Assembly (NCBI GenBank): GCA_001414485.1 | Contig: LLEY01000030.1 | Location: forward strand, 1 to 64,000 | From: Calycina herbarum | Lineage: Eukaryota > Ascomycota > Leotiomycetes > Helotiales > Pezizellaceae | Reading direction: 5' to 3' | DNA length: 64,000 nt | Shown here: piece after piece, positions 53,400 to 64,000 of the stretch | How the letters are laid out: the number at the start of each line of letters is the position of its first letter | Position numbering within the stretch: position 1 is the first letter of the stretch | Position numbers and translations under genes: made by a program | The notes under the pieces: model-generated | The model's database searches: none | Told to the model about the DNA's origin: nothing | The model's input: only the letters and a program-made list of their open reading frames with translations

Positions 53400-53639
53400 T
53401 AGATAGAAAGGATACTTACCTAATTCAATAATTTGATAAACTTCCAATAGCTTAGTTGCTTTTCGTTATAGCTGAACCCTGTAGAGTCAGACGAACATCC
53501 CTGTACGAATTTTAGCATCAAGAAGCCGAAATCACGAAATCAACACTGAACAACGTCACACCCACCAATTCCACCTCAGCCTTCAATTCTCTTCTTCTCT
53601 TCTTTCCTCTTTCCCTTCAACTCCAAAATCATAGATGAG

Positions 53640-54641
53640 ATGACCACAATCCTCCTCCGCGGTCAGCGCACCGCCTCCCTCCTCCAACGCGCATCCACTC
53701 CCTCCACCACCAGCATCATTCTCCGAGCCCTCCCCTCCTTCTCTTCAACATCTCCCCTCTCCCTCCACCGATACGCCTCAACCTCCTCCATCACCTCAAC
53801 GAAATCCATACCAAAATCCGCACTCAACCCACCCCCCTCCACCCTCCCTGCACCAATCGACTCCCCCCTCCGCTCGACATACGAAGGCCAATTCGCCCTC
53901 CCAAAATACCTCTTCGCCCTCGGAAAAGCCTACGCAACCTTCTACAAAACAGGCGTAAAAAACGTCTATTTCAATTTCCGCGACGCCCAGCCCATCCAGC
54001 AAGTCATCGACAAGCGCTATCAAGGCTCCCTACCTCTCGCAATAAAAGATAAGGCCCTTTCTCGCTCCGATTTCCAACTCTTGTTACGAAGCTGGCACGA
54101 TATCAAAAAGGTGCCATTATTTGGACTACTATTCCTAGTATGCGGAGAATTCACACCCTTGATAGTAGTCTTCGTGTCCGGAATCGTGCCTTGGACGTGT
54201 AGAATCCCAAAACAGATTCTTTCCGATCGTTCACAACTCGAGAGCCGTCGCTCAATATCCTTTCGAAACCTCACTACTCCTCCTCCTACATCCTCCTCTC
54301 CGAAATTGGAAAGAGCACAACTCCTCCACATCTCCTGGTCCCTAGGACTCTCGTCGAAAATATGGGATTACATAGGTGGCACCCTCCCCGGACCCCCGGA
54401 TTTTATGCTGAGGGGAAGGGTTAAGAAGAGAGTCGAGTATCTGGAGATGGACGACAAGTTATTATCTGCGGGCGGGAAAGAGATCAAAAAATTGGAAATG
54501 GAGGAGGTGAGGATGGCACTGGTAGAGAGGGGTGTGGATATCCTACAACTCTCCGATGAGCGGTTGAGGGTTGGACTGGAGGCTTGGTTGAGATCGAGGG
54601 GGGAGGGGAGGAGTGTGGAGAGTTTGTTGTTGACTAGGTAA
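53640..54641 (+). CDS. LETM1 ribosome-binding-domain protein, mitochondrial
   Basis: Single exon, 333 aa. The first 60 residues are rich in Ser, Thr, Arg and Leu and nearly free of acids, typical of a mitochondrial presequence. After YLFALGKAYATFYKTGVKNV there is a charged region (LPLAIKDKALSRSDFQLLLR) and a membrane span (VPLFGLLFLVCGEFTPLIVVF) with the LETM1-type Glu-Phe-Thr-Pro turn. A C-terminal RBD region follows, ending with VDILQLSDERLRVGLEAWL. LETM1/Mdm38 proteins sit in the inner membrane and act in K+/H+ exchange and ribosome attachment. It is shorter than Mdm38 and lacks the long coiled coil, so it is a LETM1-domain relative rather than a clear orthologue. The ATG at 53640 follows an out-of-frame ATG 6 bp upstream. 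Confidence 0.85.
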   Translation: MTTILLRGQRTASLLQRASTPSTTSIILRALPSFSSTSPLSLHRYASTSSITSTKSIPKSALNPPPSTLPAPIDSPLRSTYEGQFALPKYLFALGKAYATFYKTGVKNVYFNFRDAQPIQQVIDKRYQGSLPLAIKDKALSRSDFQLLLRSWHDIKKVPLFGLLFLVCGEFTPLIVVFVSGIVPWTCRIPKQILSDRSQLESRRSISFRNLTTPPPTSSSPKLERAQLLHISWSLGLSSKIWDYIGGTLPGPPDFMLRGRVKKRVEYLEMDDKLLSAGGKEIKKLEMEEVRMALVERGVDILQLSDERLRVGLEAWLRSRGEGRSVESLLLTR

Positions 54642-55234
54642 ATCTTCATATCCTCGTCGAGAAAGGTTGTGATGGAGGAGAGGGCTGTGAACACAAGAGA
54701 GAGAAAAGGGAGAAAGCTAATATCCTCACAGACCAAACGTATGGCCAACAACCCCAAAAGCTCTCCTCGAAAAATCAAAATAATAGAGAGGGGAAGGTAT
54801 CCATTCCATTCACCCGTCGTATTCAACTCAACAACAACATCACGAAAGGCTATGTACAAAAAAGAAGAACCATGTAAATTAGAAGAGACACTATGCCTGT
54901 AAAAATCCGGCGAGGTTTCTTTTTTTTGGTCATTACGGCGGCATTTAGCTAGCATGTACGCTCCTCCTGTCTGTATCAAAAAGTGTACCTATGCGCCCAC
55001 CCAAAAGTAGGAGCAATCCACCACAAGGTACCACCGGGAATCTCAGAAATTAATAAGAGCAAAAAGAAAGAAGAAAAAATTACAAATCAACAATATGTGT
55101 AGGTATCTCATCAATCCTGAACTCCCTTCAAAAAAGCTCCCATCCCCCCAATCAATCATTCGCATCCCCACAAAAGAACGCCAGAAGAAGATGCCCAGAA
55201 CAGATTCATTAAACTAATCGTCAAAATCAAAACC
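54642..55234. other. Convergent intergenic region LETM1-like/NAB3
   Basis: 593 bp holding two 3' ends. No further feature is recognised. Confidence 0.5.
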
Positions 55235-58012
55235 TCACGGCCGGAACTTAGCAAGCGAAGCCATGATATTCTGAACCTGTTGAGCAGATTGCTGTGTCCC
55301 GCCTTGCGCATTTCCCATCCCCCCACCATTAAGAAGTTGAGCCAGCGCCGGATTAGACGCAAGATTGGCGTAAGGATCACCAATAGGAGGAGGTTGTCCA
55401 TAATTAGGTTGCGGTGCTTGTGCTTGGTGGTGTTGTGGGACGTGATGCTGCTGCTGCTGTGCCTGTTGCTGTTGGAGACCCCCAAGAAGTGCAGCGAGAT
55501 CAATTGCAGAATTTGCAGACGCAGCCGGTCCATTTGGATTTGTGGGAGAGTTGATGGAGCCTAACAGATTTTGCAAAACGGCATTGCTGTCGAATTGACC
55601 CATGATATTTCCAAGGTTTGGTACAGCAGGTGGTGCTACTGGTGGTCCCACTGGTGCTTGGTTAACTTGATGATTGTATCCATTTCCATTATAAGGTGCT
55701 GCATATTGGGGAACTGGTGGTGGTTGTGGCGCAGAGGATGTTTGTTTGGCACGAATCACTAACTCTGCTGCGACTTTGGGCTCCAAATCTTGATACTCAT
55801 CAAATCGAACATTATTAGCCCCGCCTTGGCGATCAAAAACTTGTAATGGGACTCGGCTGCTGTTTTGAGATTTCATGGTCAGTTGTGAAACGGCGTGAAC
55901 TCCTTCGAGGATTTGTCGTCGGATGACAGCTTCGAGGGGTAGACGTGGGCTGAGAAACATGACCTCCGACTTGATTCCACGGCCACGGAACTCTCCCTCG
56001 ACCCAGGCCACGAAACCTCTGTCCAGTTGGTCCATGAGAATGATTTGCACATCAGGTACATCGCGTTGCTCTCGTCGTGGAATTTGAAGTTCGACATCTT
56101 CGTGAGCTTCACGACCTCTTGGACTGAGGCTTCGCTCGCGATAGCGCATATTTTCTCTGTATGGTGATCGAGAACGACTTCTACGACGGTCTCGTCCATC
56201 ATATGGATCTCTTCCACGAGAGCTATAATCATCTCTGCCACGAGGAGGAGCCCGGGGTGGTGATGGTGATCTGACTGGGCGATAATCATCACGCATACGC
56301 ATTGGGCGGCCATATTCATCGCGGGTGTTGTTAGCTCTGCCATCATATGAATCGCCTCCAGATTTTCTGTTTCCACGTCGTCCGTTTTTATTTTCTCTTG
56401 GTGGTGATCGCGATCGACGAACTGGTTGGGCATTTGCTGGGGGATTACGACCAGTCTTTTGTGGCTTTGAGATTTCAAGATCTAGCGATAAAATTAGTAA
56501 ACATAGCAGGAACATGACTTATATGGTAGTTTGTACTTACGCATCTTACGTCCTCGAACCTCGGCACCTTGCTCATGCTGCAGTGCTTTATAGCATGATG
56601 AAGAATCATGGAATTGGATGAATCCGTATGCCGGCTTGATCGAGACTTGGGCAAGTTTTCCATACTTATGAAAAACATGGAAAAGGTCCCGCTTGGTGAC
56701 TTTCTCAGATGGGAGATTTCCTATAAGTTTGGTTAGAAATGAGATCCAGTTGGCATCTGTTTCTCTGCTTACCTATAAACAAACGAGATGCCGTTGGAAA
56801 TCTATCCCATGTACCCTCGGTAACATACCCACGTTCATCGGAAAGAAATTGATCATAGATCTTCTGTACGTCAGGACCCCATCGCTTTTCTATGTCATCA
56901 TGTTCATCTTGAGCCTCAGGGCCAACAGGCTGGGCTTGGGCAGATTGTCCATTGCTATTGAACTGGGAATGCGATGACTGGCTAGTGGGACTTGCAATTG
57001 ATAGGGGAAGTGGTGTAAAGGATGCAGAAGGAGGAGGGGGCAATCCATTGGGAGAATCTCTAAATGTTCCGGGAGCTGCAACACCTCCCATGCTAGGTGG
57101 GGCGCCGCCTGGTGCTCTATAAGTCGACTGTTGAGGAACACCAGGAGGTCCTGCATGATACTTTTGGAGGTCATGGGTATTGTAGGTTTGAGGCACCTGT
57201 GGGCGGGGTGGAAGGCTTGAGTGGGCAGGTAGGCCAGTTTTAGGGAGAAGGGAAGATTGGGTGGATGGAGATTGGGATGTGGCTGCAGCTGCCTCATTCT
57301 TTTCTGCATTCGCAGTGATATTGTCGAGCAATTGTTGAATGTCTACGTCACCATTCTCGAGAGCCTCATATTTTGGATGGGTGGGTTGGGAGGTTGCGAG
57401 TTGGGCTAGAGCTTGAACAGCTGGGGTATTGGAATTGGGAGCATCGACGATAGTGGGAGCAGCGGTGGCTGTAGGTGGGAGGGAGGGAGTTCGAAGGGGG
57501 ACGGCGGCCTCGATAGCAGAGGGTTCGATTTTGATGGGTGTGGATGGAGACGCAGCAGGTAAATTGGCCAACACGGTGGAAGGTAGAGAGGCCGTAGCCG
57601 TCGGGTGCTCAAAATTTGCCTGTGTTATATCCTGACTATCTGCCTCTATGCCTTCTCCGTCTGAATCAAAAGTCATGGCATAGTCGCTCACTTCATTGCC
57701 TTGATCGACCTTCCCCACTTGCTGTGCCTCGGACGACTCCTCTTTGTATGCATCGGAAAAGCTCGAATCGTCGGACTTGGGAGTATCGACCATGTTATCG
57801 ACCCCGCCCACCGCCAAGTGTGCGGGAGCTTGAGGGAGTTCGGTCTCTGTATTCGAAGCGCTTGTGTCGACCGTATTGGCGATATCGGCAGTCATGCCTC
57901 GCGGTGTTGCGGCCAAAAAGGCTTTATACGAGGCTGGAGTGGCCTTTGGATGCTCAGTTGGCGGGGTGGTTTGCGTACTTGGAATGCGAAGCGCCAAGGG
58001 CAGCTCAAGCAA
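55235..58012 (-). CDS. nab3: Nuclear polyadenylated RNA-binding protein NAB3
   Basis: Three exons, 58012-56773, 56720-56541 and 56481-55235, with introns of 52 and 59 nt, give 888 aa. The N-terminal 410 residues are acidic then Pro/Gln/Ser rich. An RRM spans the exon 1-2 junction: RNP2 RLFIGNLPSEKV, DLFHVFHKYGKLAQVSI and RNP1-like AYGFIQFHDSSSCYKAL. An RS/RD-rich region follows (RRRSRSRSPYRE), then the conserved QIILMDQLDRGFVAWVE segment and a Gln-rich, low-complexity C-terminus including a run of alternating Gln and His. In yeast, Nab3 binds UCUUG with Nrd1 and Sen1 to terminate non-coding transcription. Splicing is required to complete the RRM. Confidence 0.9.
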
Positions 58013-58937
58013 TGGATTGCAGGCTCAGAATCAATTATATGGAAGGCTGGAATGGGGGCTTAACGTGCTCAAGTGTGACCAACTCTCGGTCACAAGGACA
58101 GCTTCAAAAACAAGGCTGGAGGGCTCAAGAAGGGCTCAAATTCTCAGTGAGTGAGGTTTGACGTGCAAGGGAAACTGCTGATGGGAGGAATTATGTGGCC
58201 GCAGATGGAGAAAATCAAGGCGCGTTGTAAGAACGAGGGATGGAGGGTGGAGGGTGGAGGGAGTCGAGAGGGAGTCGAGGGATCGAGTCGAAAGGACGAC
58301 GATGCCTCGATAGACGCTGGCAGCCGATGCTGGGAGGGGATCGCAAGCGGGATAGAGATCTGGGTGGACACTGGGAAATGGTGTGAAGGAGTTTGGATGA
58401 TCAAGAGGTGTATCTGTATCTGTATCCGTATCTGGCGCGTGGAGGAGGAGAGGTTTGCGAGAGGAAGAGAAGATGGTGCGGTGCGATGCGATGCAGGACT
58501 CGTGGGTGGAAGAATGCCTGAGTCTAGATCCGGAAAATGGGACTGAAAAAATAGCTACCTGGTGGCCTGGTGGAGGGGTCGAGTTCGTATCGCGCTAAAC
58601 TCCATCGGGAGGTACACTCCCCACCCAGCAAACACTGGCGTGCAAAGCAGCATTCTCTCATCATTTGTAACCATAGATGTGGGTATTTCGCGGTGAAAAA
58701 CGTAACTTTTTCCTGAAGTCATGTTCCATCATTTTTAGAAACAACTCATCGGCCTTTTTTCTCAATTTAGTTAATCGTCATTTCAAGGTTATAAAACGCA
58801 AGTGTTCTCAGAGCATTGACAGTAAACGGGAACGTGGGAGAGAGCTAGGTACACTTACCTACTATGCAATGTAGCTTTCTAGGTACCCAATATTAGGAGA
58901 CAGAGTTGGCGAATAGACTTCAGAGTAGGCACTTGTA

Positions 58938-58985
58938 CATATAGACACATATAGACACATATAGACACATATAGACACATATATG
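58938..58985 (+). repeat. 10-bp tandem repeat, ACATATAGAC
   Basis: Four exact units of ACATATAGAC are followed by a partial unit ACATATAT. It is a short microsatellite-like array in the NAB3/UTP21 intergenic region. Confidence 0.85.
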
Positions 58986-59067
58986 CCTGAAGAGAAGAAG
59001 GAAAATATAAATAGTTCTTGTTGTATTGTTAGAGTAAAGTGCTACTCTCTCTCTTAGTAGATACGGA

Positions 59068-59250
59068 AAGTGGTACTATTACTTCAAACTACAAGAATAC
59101 GAACGGCTATAACTTAACGCAAACAAAATAAACACCTTCAACTCTCTAGGACAAGGTAAATTGGCATCTTCAGTATCTATTTATATTCTTGTTATATTCT
59201 TACGATTAATTGTTGTCAAGTTAGTGTCCACCAGGAGTCTCCTTCCAGAA
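59068..59250 (+). repeat. Dispersed repeat, copy 1 (related to 63353-63510)
   Basis: Aligned by eye with the second copy: GTGGTACTATTACTTCAAAC against GTGGCACCATTACTTTGAGC. Next come AAGAATACGAACGGCTATAAC against AAGTACCAACGCATATAAC, a shared TCTATTTATATTCTTGTT-like stretch, and the same end, GTCCACCRGGAGT. The copies have clearly diverged. Confidence 0.65.
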
Positions 59251-59628
59251 AGCTGGGAGAATTTATAGTATTAACCTAAACATTTTCAAACAATGTAAGC
59301 AGTTACTTTAAATACTTGGAATTATTTCAAATATTAACCTACCTTCTTTGGGACAATTAGCTTCAGTCTCCTAAAAGGTTAGAACTACCAACTGTCAACC
59401 TGGTGAAGCTGGTGAAGCTGGTGAAGCTGGTGAGGCAATCAGGAAATCGGCGATAAGATAGGCGTAGTTGCAGGGGTCTGAACAGAGTGGTGGAACAGAG
59501 CGGAGCGAAAAAAGTCGCCCAAGCAAAAAGACAAGCCAAAGCAGAAAGCAAAATAGACAAGCAACCATGAAAGTTGGTTCAACAAACAACCTCTAATAAC
59601 TTTTCCTGTTCCTCTCCCTCTCTTTAAT

Positions 59629-62600
59629 ATGCCGTCTACCGTTGCTGTCCAACCTACCTCTGAAGGACCCTTGGTGAAAAGGCAGAAGCTCAATCAGCTG
59701 AATGCGACTCGCAATACCCCCCATCGAGAATCCAGGATATTTACCCCATTCCGAGTAAGTGTCAGTCCCTTTACATGCGATTTCTCAAAAACTGATACTC
59801 GCAGACCATTGGTTTAGTTTCCTCGACGCCCGTACCCTTCACCTCGATCCCACTGGGAAAAACCACCTTCCAAATCACCACTTCCGTAGGACGATGTCTC
59901 CAAACCTACGATCTCAAGCGCGGCCTAAATCTGGTCTTCCTCACCCGACCACAAACACCAGAAGATATCACTGCGACGGTCGCATGGAAGGATAGGGTCT
60001 TTGCAGCATGGGGAGGTTCCAGTCAAGAGTCTTCGCGCGGGGTCTCCGTTTTCCAGCGAGGAAAGGAAATCGACAAATTGGCTCTACCTACGGACTTAGC
60101 ACAACCAATCAAGCAATTACTCGTTTTCGGAACATGGATTGTAGGATGTTGTACCACCAGGATTGAGGTTTGGAAATCGACGACATACGAGCATTATACA
60201 ACTTTATATCCGACTGCGGCGCAAAAAGGGAAAAATGAACTTACGGGGGGCCTCACCAATATGCCTACCTATTTGAACAAGATTTTTGCTGGGAGAAAGG
60301 ATGGAAGTGTGGAAATCTGGAATGTGAGCTCGGGAAAGCTCATCTATACGATATTACCTCCAGCAGCCAACTGCGGTTCTGTCACGGCTCTACAACCATC
60401 ACCAGCGATTTCATTGTTGGCAATAGCTTATTCCGAAGGTCCACTAACCATACATGATGTACGAACCGACAAAGCGATTATTCAACTGAATGGGGGCCAG
60501 TCCGGAGGTGCTATTTCTTCGATATCTTTCCGAACTGATGACATTGGTGCTGGTGAGGATGGACGAAAACCAGGAGTGATGGCAACGGCAGGTTTGGAAA
60601 ATGGAGACGTGACATTTTGGGATCTCAACGGTGGCGGACGAGTAATGGGTGTTCTTAGAGGTGCTCACAATCCACGATCGAATGCTGGAGCCATGGTTGG
60701 TGGAGGTATAAGCAAAGTAGAATTTCTTGCTGGACAGCCCGTCATTGTCACAAGTGGACTGGATAATTCTCTGAAAACTTGGGTATTCGATGAAACACCA
60801 TTTTCTGCGATACCTCGGATTTTGCACTCCAGAAGTGGACATGCGGCTCCAGTCACCAAATTATTATTTCTACCAACGGATTCTGACGGAGCAGATGCTG
60901 GAGGAAAATGGTTGCTCAGTGCTGGACAAGATCGGAGTTTGTGGGGTTGGAGTTTGCGAAGAGATGGACAAAGCACAGAACTCAGCCAGGGGAATATTAG
61001 GAAAAAGGCCAAAAAGATGGGTATTTTGGCTGGTGTATCACTTGCCAATGAGCCCAGCACGACCTTGGATGATTTAAAGGCCCCAGAAATAACATGTCTG
61101 GCTATGTCCCTGAACCGTGATGGTGGGATGGGAGCAAATGCAGGAAGCGGTGCCTTATGGCAGAAAACCAACCAAAGAGAGAAGAAAGCAACTGATGCTA
61201 CTTTGAGCGGAGTTACTGGATGGGAAAGTATTGTCACAGGCCACAAAAAGGACAAATTTGCTCGAACGTGGTTCTGGGGTCGTAAAAAGGCTGGAAGATG
61301 GGCTTTCGAGACTGGGGATGGTGGATATGTTAGTAGTGTTGGAATCAGTCCTTGTGGAACATTTGCTGCTGTTGGATCGGAGAGTGGTGGGATTGATATC
61401 TTCAATTTGCAATCTGGACATCATCGACAAAGATTCCCCGCAAAACTTACTCCTGCGCAAGCAAGAAAGGTGAAACTCGAACAACTCCAAGCTGCAGATT
61501 CCGTTATTGTACAGTCGAAACCGGCAAAGAAGTTCACTAAGGGGCTAGGGAAGCACACGAAATCAGTTACCGGCCTGGTGGTAGATTCCTTGAGCAAACA
61601 CCTCATAAGTTGTTCTTTGGATGGCAAAATCAAGTTCTGGGACTTTGCAAACGGCAGCTTGGTTGATGAAATCGACTGGCATCCAATGGCAGCCATCACA
61701 GGGATTCGATATCACGCTCCGAATGATCTGATAGCCGTCACAAGCGACGATCTATCAATCAGAGTTGTGGATGTGGAAACCAAAAAGACGATTCGAGAGT
61801 TATGGGGTTGTACTGGCGCCATCAATGACTTTTGTTTTTCGAGCGATGGGCGTTGGATCATAGCTGCTTCAAGCGACTGTATTGCACGAGTCTGGGATCT
61901 CCCTACTGGACATTTGGTGGATGCGATACGCATGAAGACACAATGCACGGCACTAGCATTCTCTGGAACTGGGGAGTTCCTCGCCACCACTTGTGAGGGG
62001 GAAATCGGTGTCAATATTTGGAACAACAAGACTCTCTTTACTCATGTACCAACACGACACATTTCCGAAAACGAGATTGCAGATATCGCAGGACCTACAG
62101 TCTCAGGCGAAGGAGGCCATGGATTAATCGAAGGCGCTTTCGCGGAAGAAGTAGAGGAGACCGAAGATTCTGCGCCACCTCCTTCGATAGAACAGTTGAG
62201 TGCCGATATGATGACTCTCAGTATGGTTCCCAAGTCCAGATGGCAGACTTTACTCCATCTGGATCTCATCAAGCAACGCAACAAACCAAAGGAAGCTCCG
62301 AAAGTTCCGGAAAAAGCACCTTTCTTCTTGCCTTCGCTGGAAAAACCTATGCCTGTTATTGCGGGTGTTGAGGAGAAGAAAGGGGACGATGGCAGTGTTG
62401 AACGTTCGAGAATCATGAAGATGGATCGTGGGGCTTCTGAGGGTGTGTTTACCATAGCTTTGCGATCCGGAAGCGATAGCGGAGATTGTAAGTCTTTCCT
62501 CGTCCCCTCCCTCTCCCCAAAAACCTCCCTCGAATGAATTCTCACTAATTATCACAGATACACCCTTCATCACCCACCTCAAAACCCTCTCCCCCTCCGC

Positions 62601-62895
62601 CGCAGACCTCGAGATCCGCTCCCTTAACCCTGGCCTGGAAGCAGAATCCGATGAACTTGTTAATTTCGTGCAAGCGCTTACTAGTAGACTTAAGCAAAAA
62701 CGGGATTACGAGCTAGTCCAGGCGTGGATGACTGTCTTTTTGAGACTACATATGGAATCCGTGATGCATGATGAACGGCTTGTTGGAGCTTTGAGGGATT
62801 GGAGGGAGTGTCAGGAGGTGGAGGGACGGAGGTTGGGGGAGCTTGTTGGGTTTTGTGGGGGGGTTGTTGGGTTTTTGAGGAGTCCTAGGACGTAG
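59629..62895 (+). CDS. utp21: U3 snoRNP/SSU processome protein UTP21 (WDR36)
   Basis: Three exons, 59629-59754, 59805-62487 and 62558-62895, with introns of 50 and 70 nt, give 1048 aa. The N-terminus VKRQKLNQL precedes tandem WD40 propellers with blades such as FAGRKDGSVEIWNVSSGKL, ATAGLENGDVTFWDLNGG, VTSGLDNSLKTWVFD, LISCSLDGKIKFWDFANG and IAASSDCIARVWDLPTGHLV. The C-terminal Utp21 domain has STTLDDL-type linkers upstream, then PSIEQLSADMMTLSMVPKSR, LLHLDLIKQRNKP and, in the last exon, LVNFVQALTSRLKQKRDYEL. It acts in 18S rRNA processing in the nucleolus. The last exon is required for the helical end; the second intron falls inside this domain. Confidence 0.96.
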
Positions 62896-63184
62896 TTTTT
62901 GCATGTTGTGGAAATGGAATTTTGGAATTTGTGAAGTGTGAGATTGTATGCTTTTGTTTTTTTTTTGTGCTGGTGTGGTCTTGTGGTAGATGACAAAAGC
63001 AAGGTGTTTGATCTTACCTTGAATTCCTGCGAGAATCTTGTGCCTCGAGTATGTGGGTTGGTTCACTATTCCTTGAATTGCCCCAGAGAATCCAGGATAA
63101 CGAGCCAAAAGGGCAGATACGCGAGCCTGAAGTCTTTATTGTCTGCTGCCACTTCTAATGTTCTTGAAAAGACCAACAAAAAAA

Positions 63185-63352
63185 ATTGTTTGGCTTACGG
63201 AGTAACTGTTGGCTTACCCACGACTTCATTTTTGGCCCCCAAATTTTTGACTGGCTTACTCGATATTTTAATAGCTTACCGGGCAGTTTATAGCTCACTC
63301 CAAACTCAATGGCTTACTCGCAAGTCAAGGTTACACAGAATACTCGATAGAT
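63185..63352. repeat. GCTTACTCG word cluster, second occurrence
   Basis: Words GGCTTACTCG, AGCTTACC, AGCTCACTCC and GGCTTACC recur about every 20-30 bp. It resembles the cluster at 4110-4490 and directly abuts the dispersed repeat copy that starts at 63353. Confidence 0.5.
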
Positions 63353-63510
63353 AAGTGGCACCATTACTTTGAGCTGCAAGAAGTACCAACGCATATAACC
63401 CGACACCGATAAGATAAATACTTTTTTCAACGCTTATAGAAAAGGGATATTAGTTTCTTAGGCATCTACTTATATTTTTGTTGAAGTTTTAATTGTCCAC
63501 CGGGAGTGCG
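63353..63510 (+). repeat. Dispersed repeat, copy 2 (related to 59068-59250)
   Basis: It starts AAGTGGCACCATTACTTTGA and ends TTGTCCACCGGGAGT. The match to copy 1 is spread over the full length with many substitutions. Its GGTGGACAA-type end (in inverse) recalls the local MITE family terminus TGGACAAT. Confidence 0.6.
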
Positions 63511-64000
63511 GGGTCTAAAGTAGTTTTGCCATTTGAAAAATATTAGCGTCAAATTATGTTGTTAGTTGAATCGATTTCTGAGAGTTGGTCGAAAGTGCTC
63601 TTTTTAATTGCGGTATCTAGGCTGTGCTGTATTGGTTGGAGAATAAGTCTTCCTTGGTTCTGTCTGCTAGCGGGGTCTGGAAGTGAGGGAAACACCGAGA
63701 CCTACCCCACATCTCAAATTAGAATTACGCCTATCAATGTTTCTGTTTCAATGAAATTGACTCAAAAAATGAGTAAAAATAGTTCCAGTCACTGCTAGTG
63801 AGTCTCAAATTCAAGCTCAGGAATGAGGGGCACTCAGGCAACCTGGCTAGTTTCTCGCTTGGAAATCCGGGGGTCCTTTATCATTGGCCGCTCCACGACT
63901 TCGCCTGCAGATGCCAACAAGATGTGCGTATGCAGCAATATCTGTGGCTGCTTCCTCATTGAATCACATTGAGACAGATAAATCAGATAAACGCCCGAGG

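Larger units (their letters stand above)
58013..59628. other. NAB3/UTP21 divergent region with repeats
   Basis: 1.6 kb. The left part is the NAB3 upstream region. The 58930-59260 interval carries a short tandem repeat and a dispersed-repeat copy (separate entries). No gene is supported. Confidence 0.5.
62896..64000. other. Right edge: repeat-rich, no gene
   Basis: About 1.1 kb after UTP21. A poly-T run lies near 62960. The rest is covered by a GCTTACTCG word cluster (about 63190-63350) and a dispersed repeat. No coding sequence is supported; the last 400 bp show nothing I recognise. Confidence 0.5.

Noticed and set aside
1..64000. CRISPR arrays, bacterial operons, prophage or secondary-metabolite cluster
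   Set aside because: Introns, fungal gene families and a eukaryotic tRNA intron make this nuclear fungal DNA; no regular spaced repeats and no PKS, NRPS or terpene synthase genes are seen.

Overview
The window looks like nuclear DNA of a filamentous ascomycete. Its genes carry short introns (47-90 nt) with GT..AG ends and CTAAC/CTAAT-type branch points. It also holds a DIM-2-type DNA methyltransferase, a FIG1 family protein, a 2EXR pair and a PigL_N-type protein. A leotiomycete (Helotiales) is my best guess; this is inferred from gene content, not shown by a marker gene.

Layout. 0.9-6.1 kb: a Topors-like RING protein (-) divergent from the replication factor SLD2 (+), then the FIG1-like membrane protein (-). 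7.3-9.3 kb: a small basic ORF and an orphan PigL_N protein. 10.5-10.85 kb: an intact hAT-type MITE with an 8-bp target duplication. 11.3-12.6 kb: a secreted alpha/beta-hydrolase gene broken by a one-base frameshift and lacking its nucleophile Ser. 13.2-16.7 kb: divergent CMR1 (-) and MTF2-like (+). 16.8-17.6 kb: a DUF3602-type gene (-). 19.9-20.8 kb: an intact 2EXR gene (-). 20.8-24.7 kb: gene-poor, ending in a strongly A+T-rich repetitive block. 24.7-29.2 kb: DIM-2 (-). 29.7-30.6 kb: MITE-rich. 31.0-37.6 kb: GPI10, ornithine aminotransferase and a NYN-domain protein (all -). 38.5-43.2 kb: NOP56 (+), VPS4 (-), prefoldin 6 (+). 43.9-47.9 kb: a debris zone with a broken BBE-type oxidoreductase, an orphan acidic 3' fragment, a tRNA-Val(AAC) with an intron, and a decayed 2EXR copy. 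48.5-53.4 kb: phosphoketolase (-) and acetate kinase (+), divergent. 53.6-62.9 kb: a LETM1-domain protein (+), NAB3 (-) and UTP21 (+). 62.9-64.0 kb: repeats.

How the genes work together. Most are housekeeping genes: ribosome biogenesis (NOP56, UTP21), RNA surveillance (NAB3), endosomal sorting (VPS4), GPI-anchor assembly (GPI10), folding (prefoldin 6), mitochondrial expression (MTF2-like, LETM1) and genome maintenance (SLD2, CMR1, DIM-2). Two links are visible. Phosphoketolase and acetate kinase, consecutive enzymes (xylulose-5-P or fructose-6-P to acetyl-P to acetate plus ATP), share one divergent intergenic region. SLD2 and CMR1 both have paired ACGCGT (MCB/MBF-type) sites in their divergent upstream regions. 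Exon structures below were rebuilt by hand from frame, splice signals and family motifs; every spliced length given is divisible by three unless stated.
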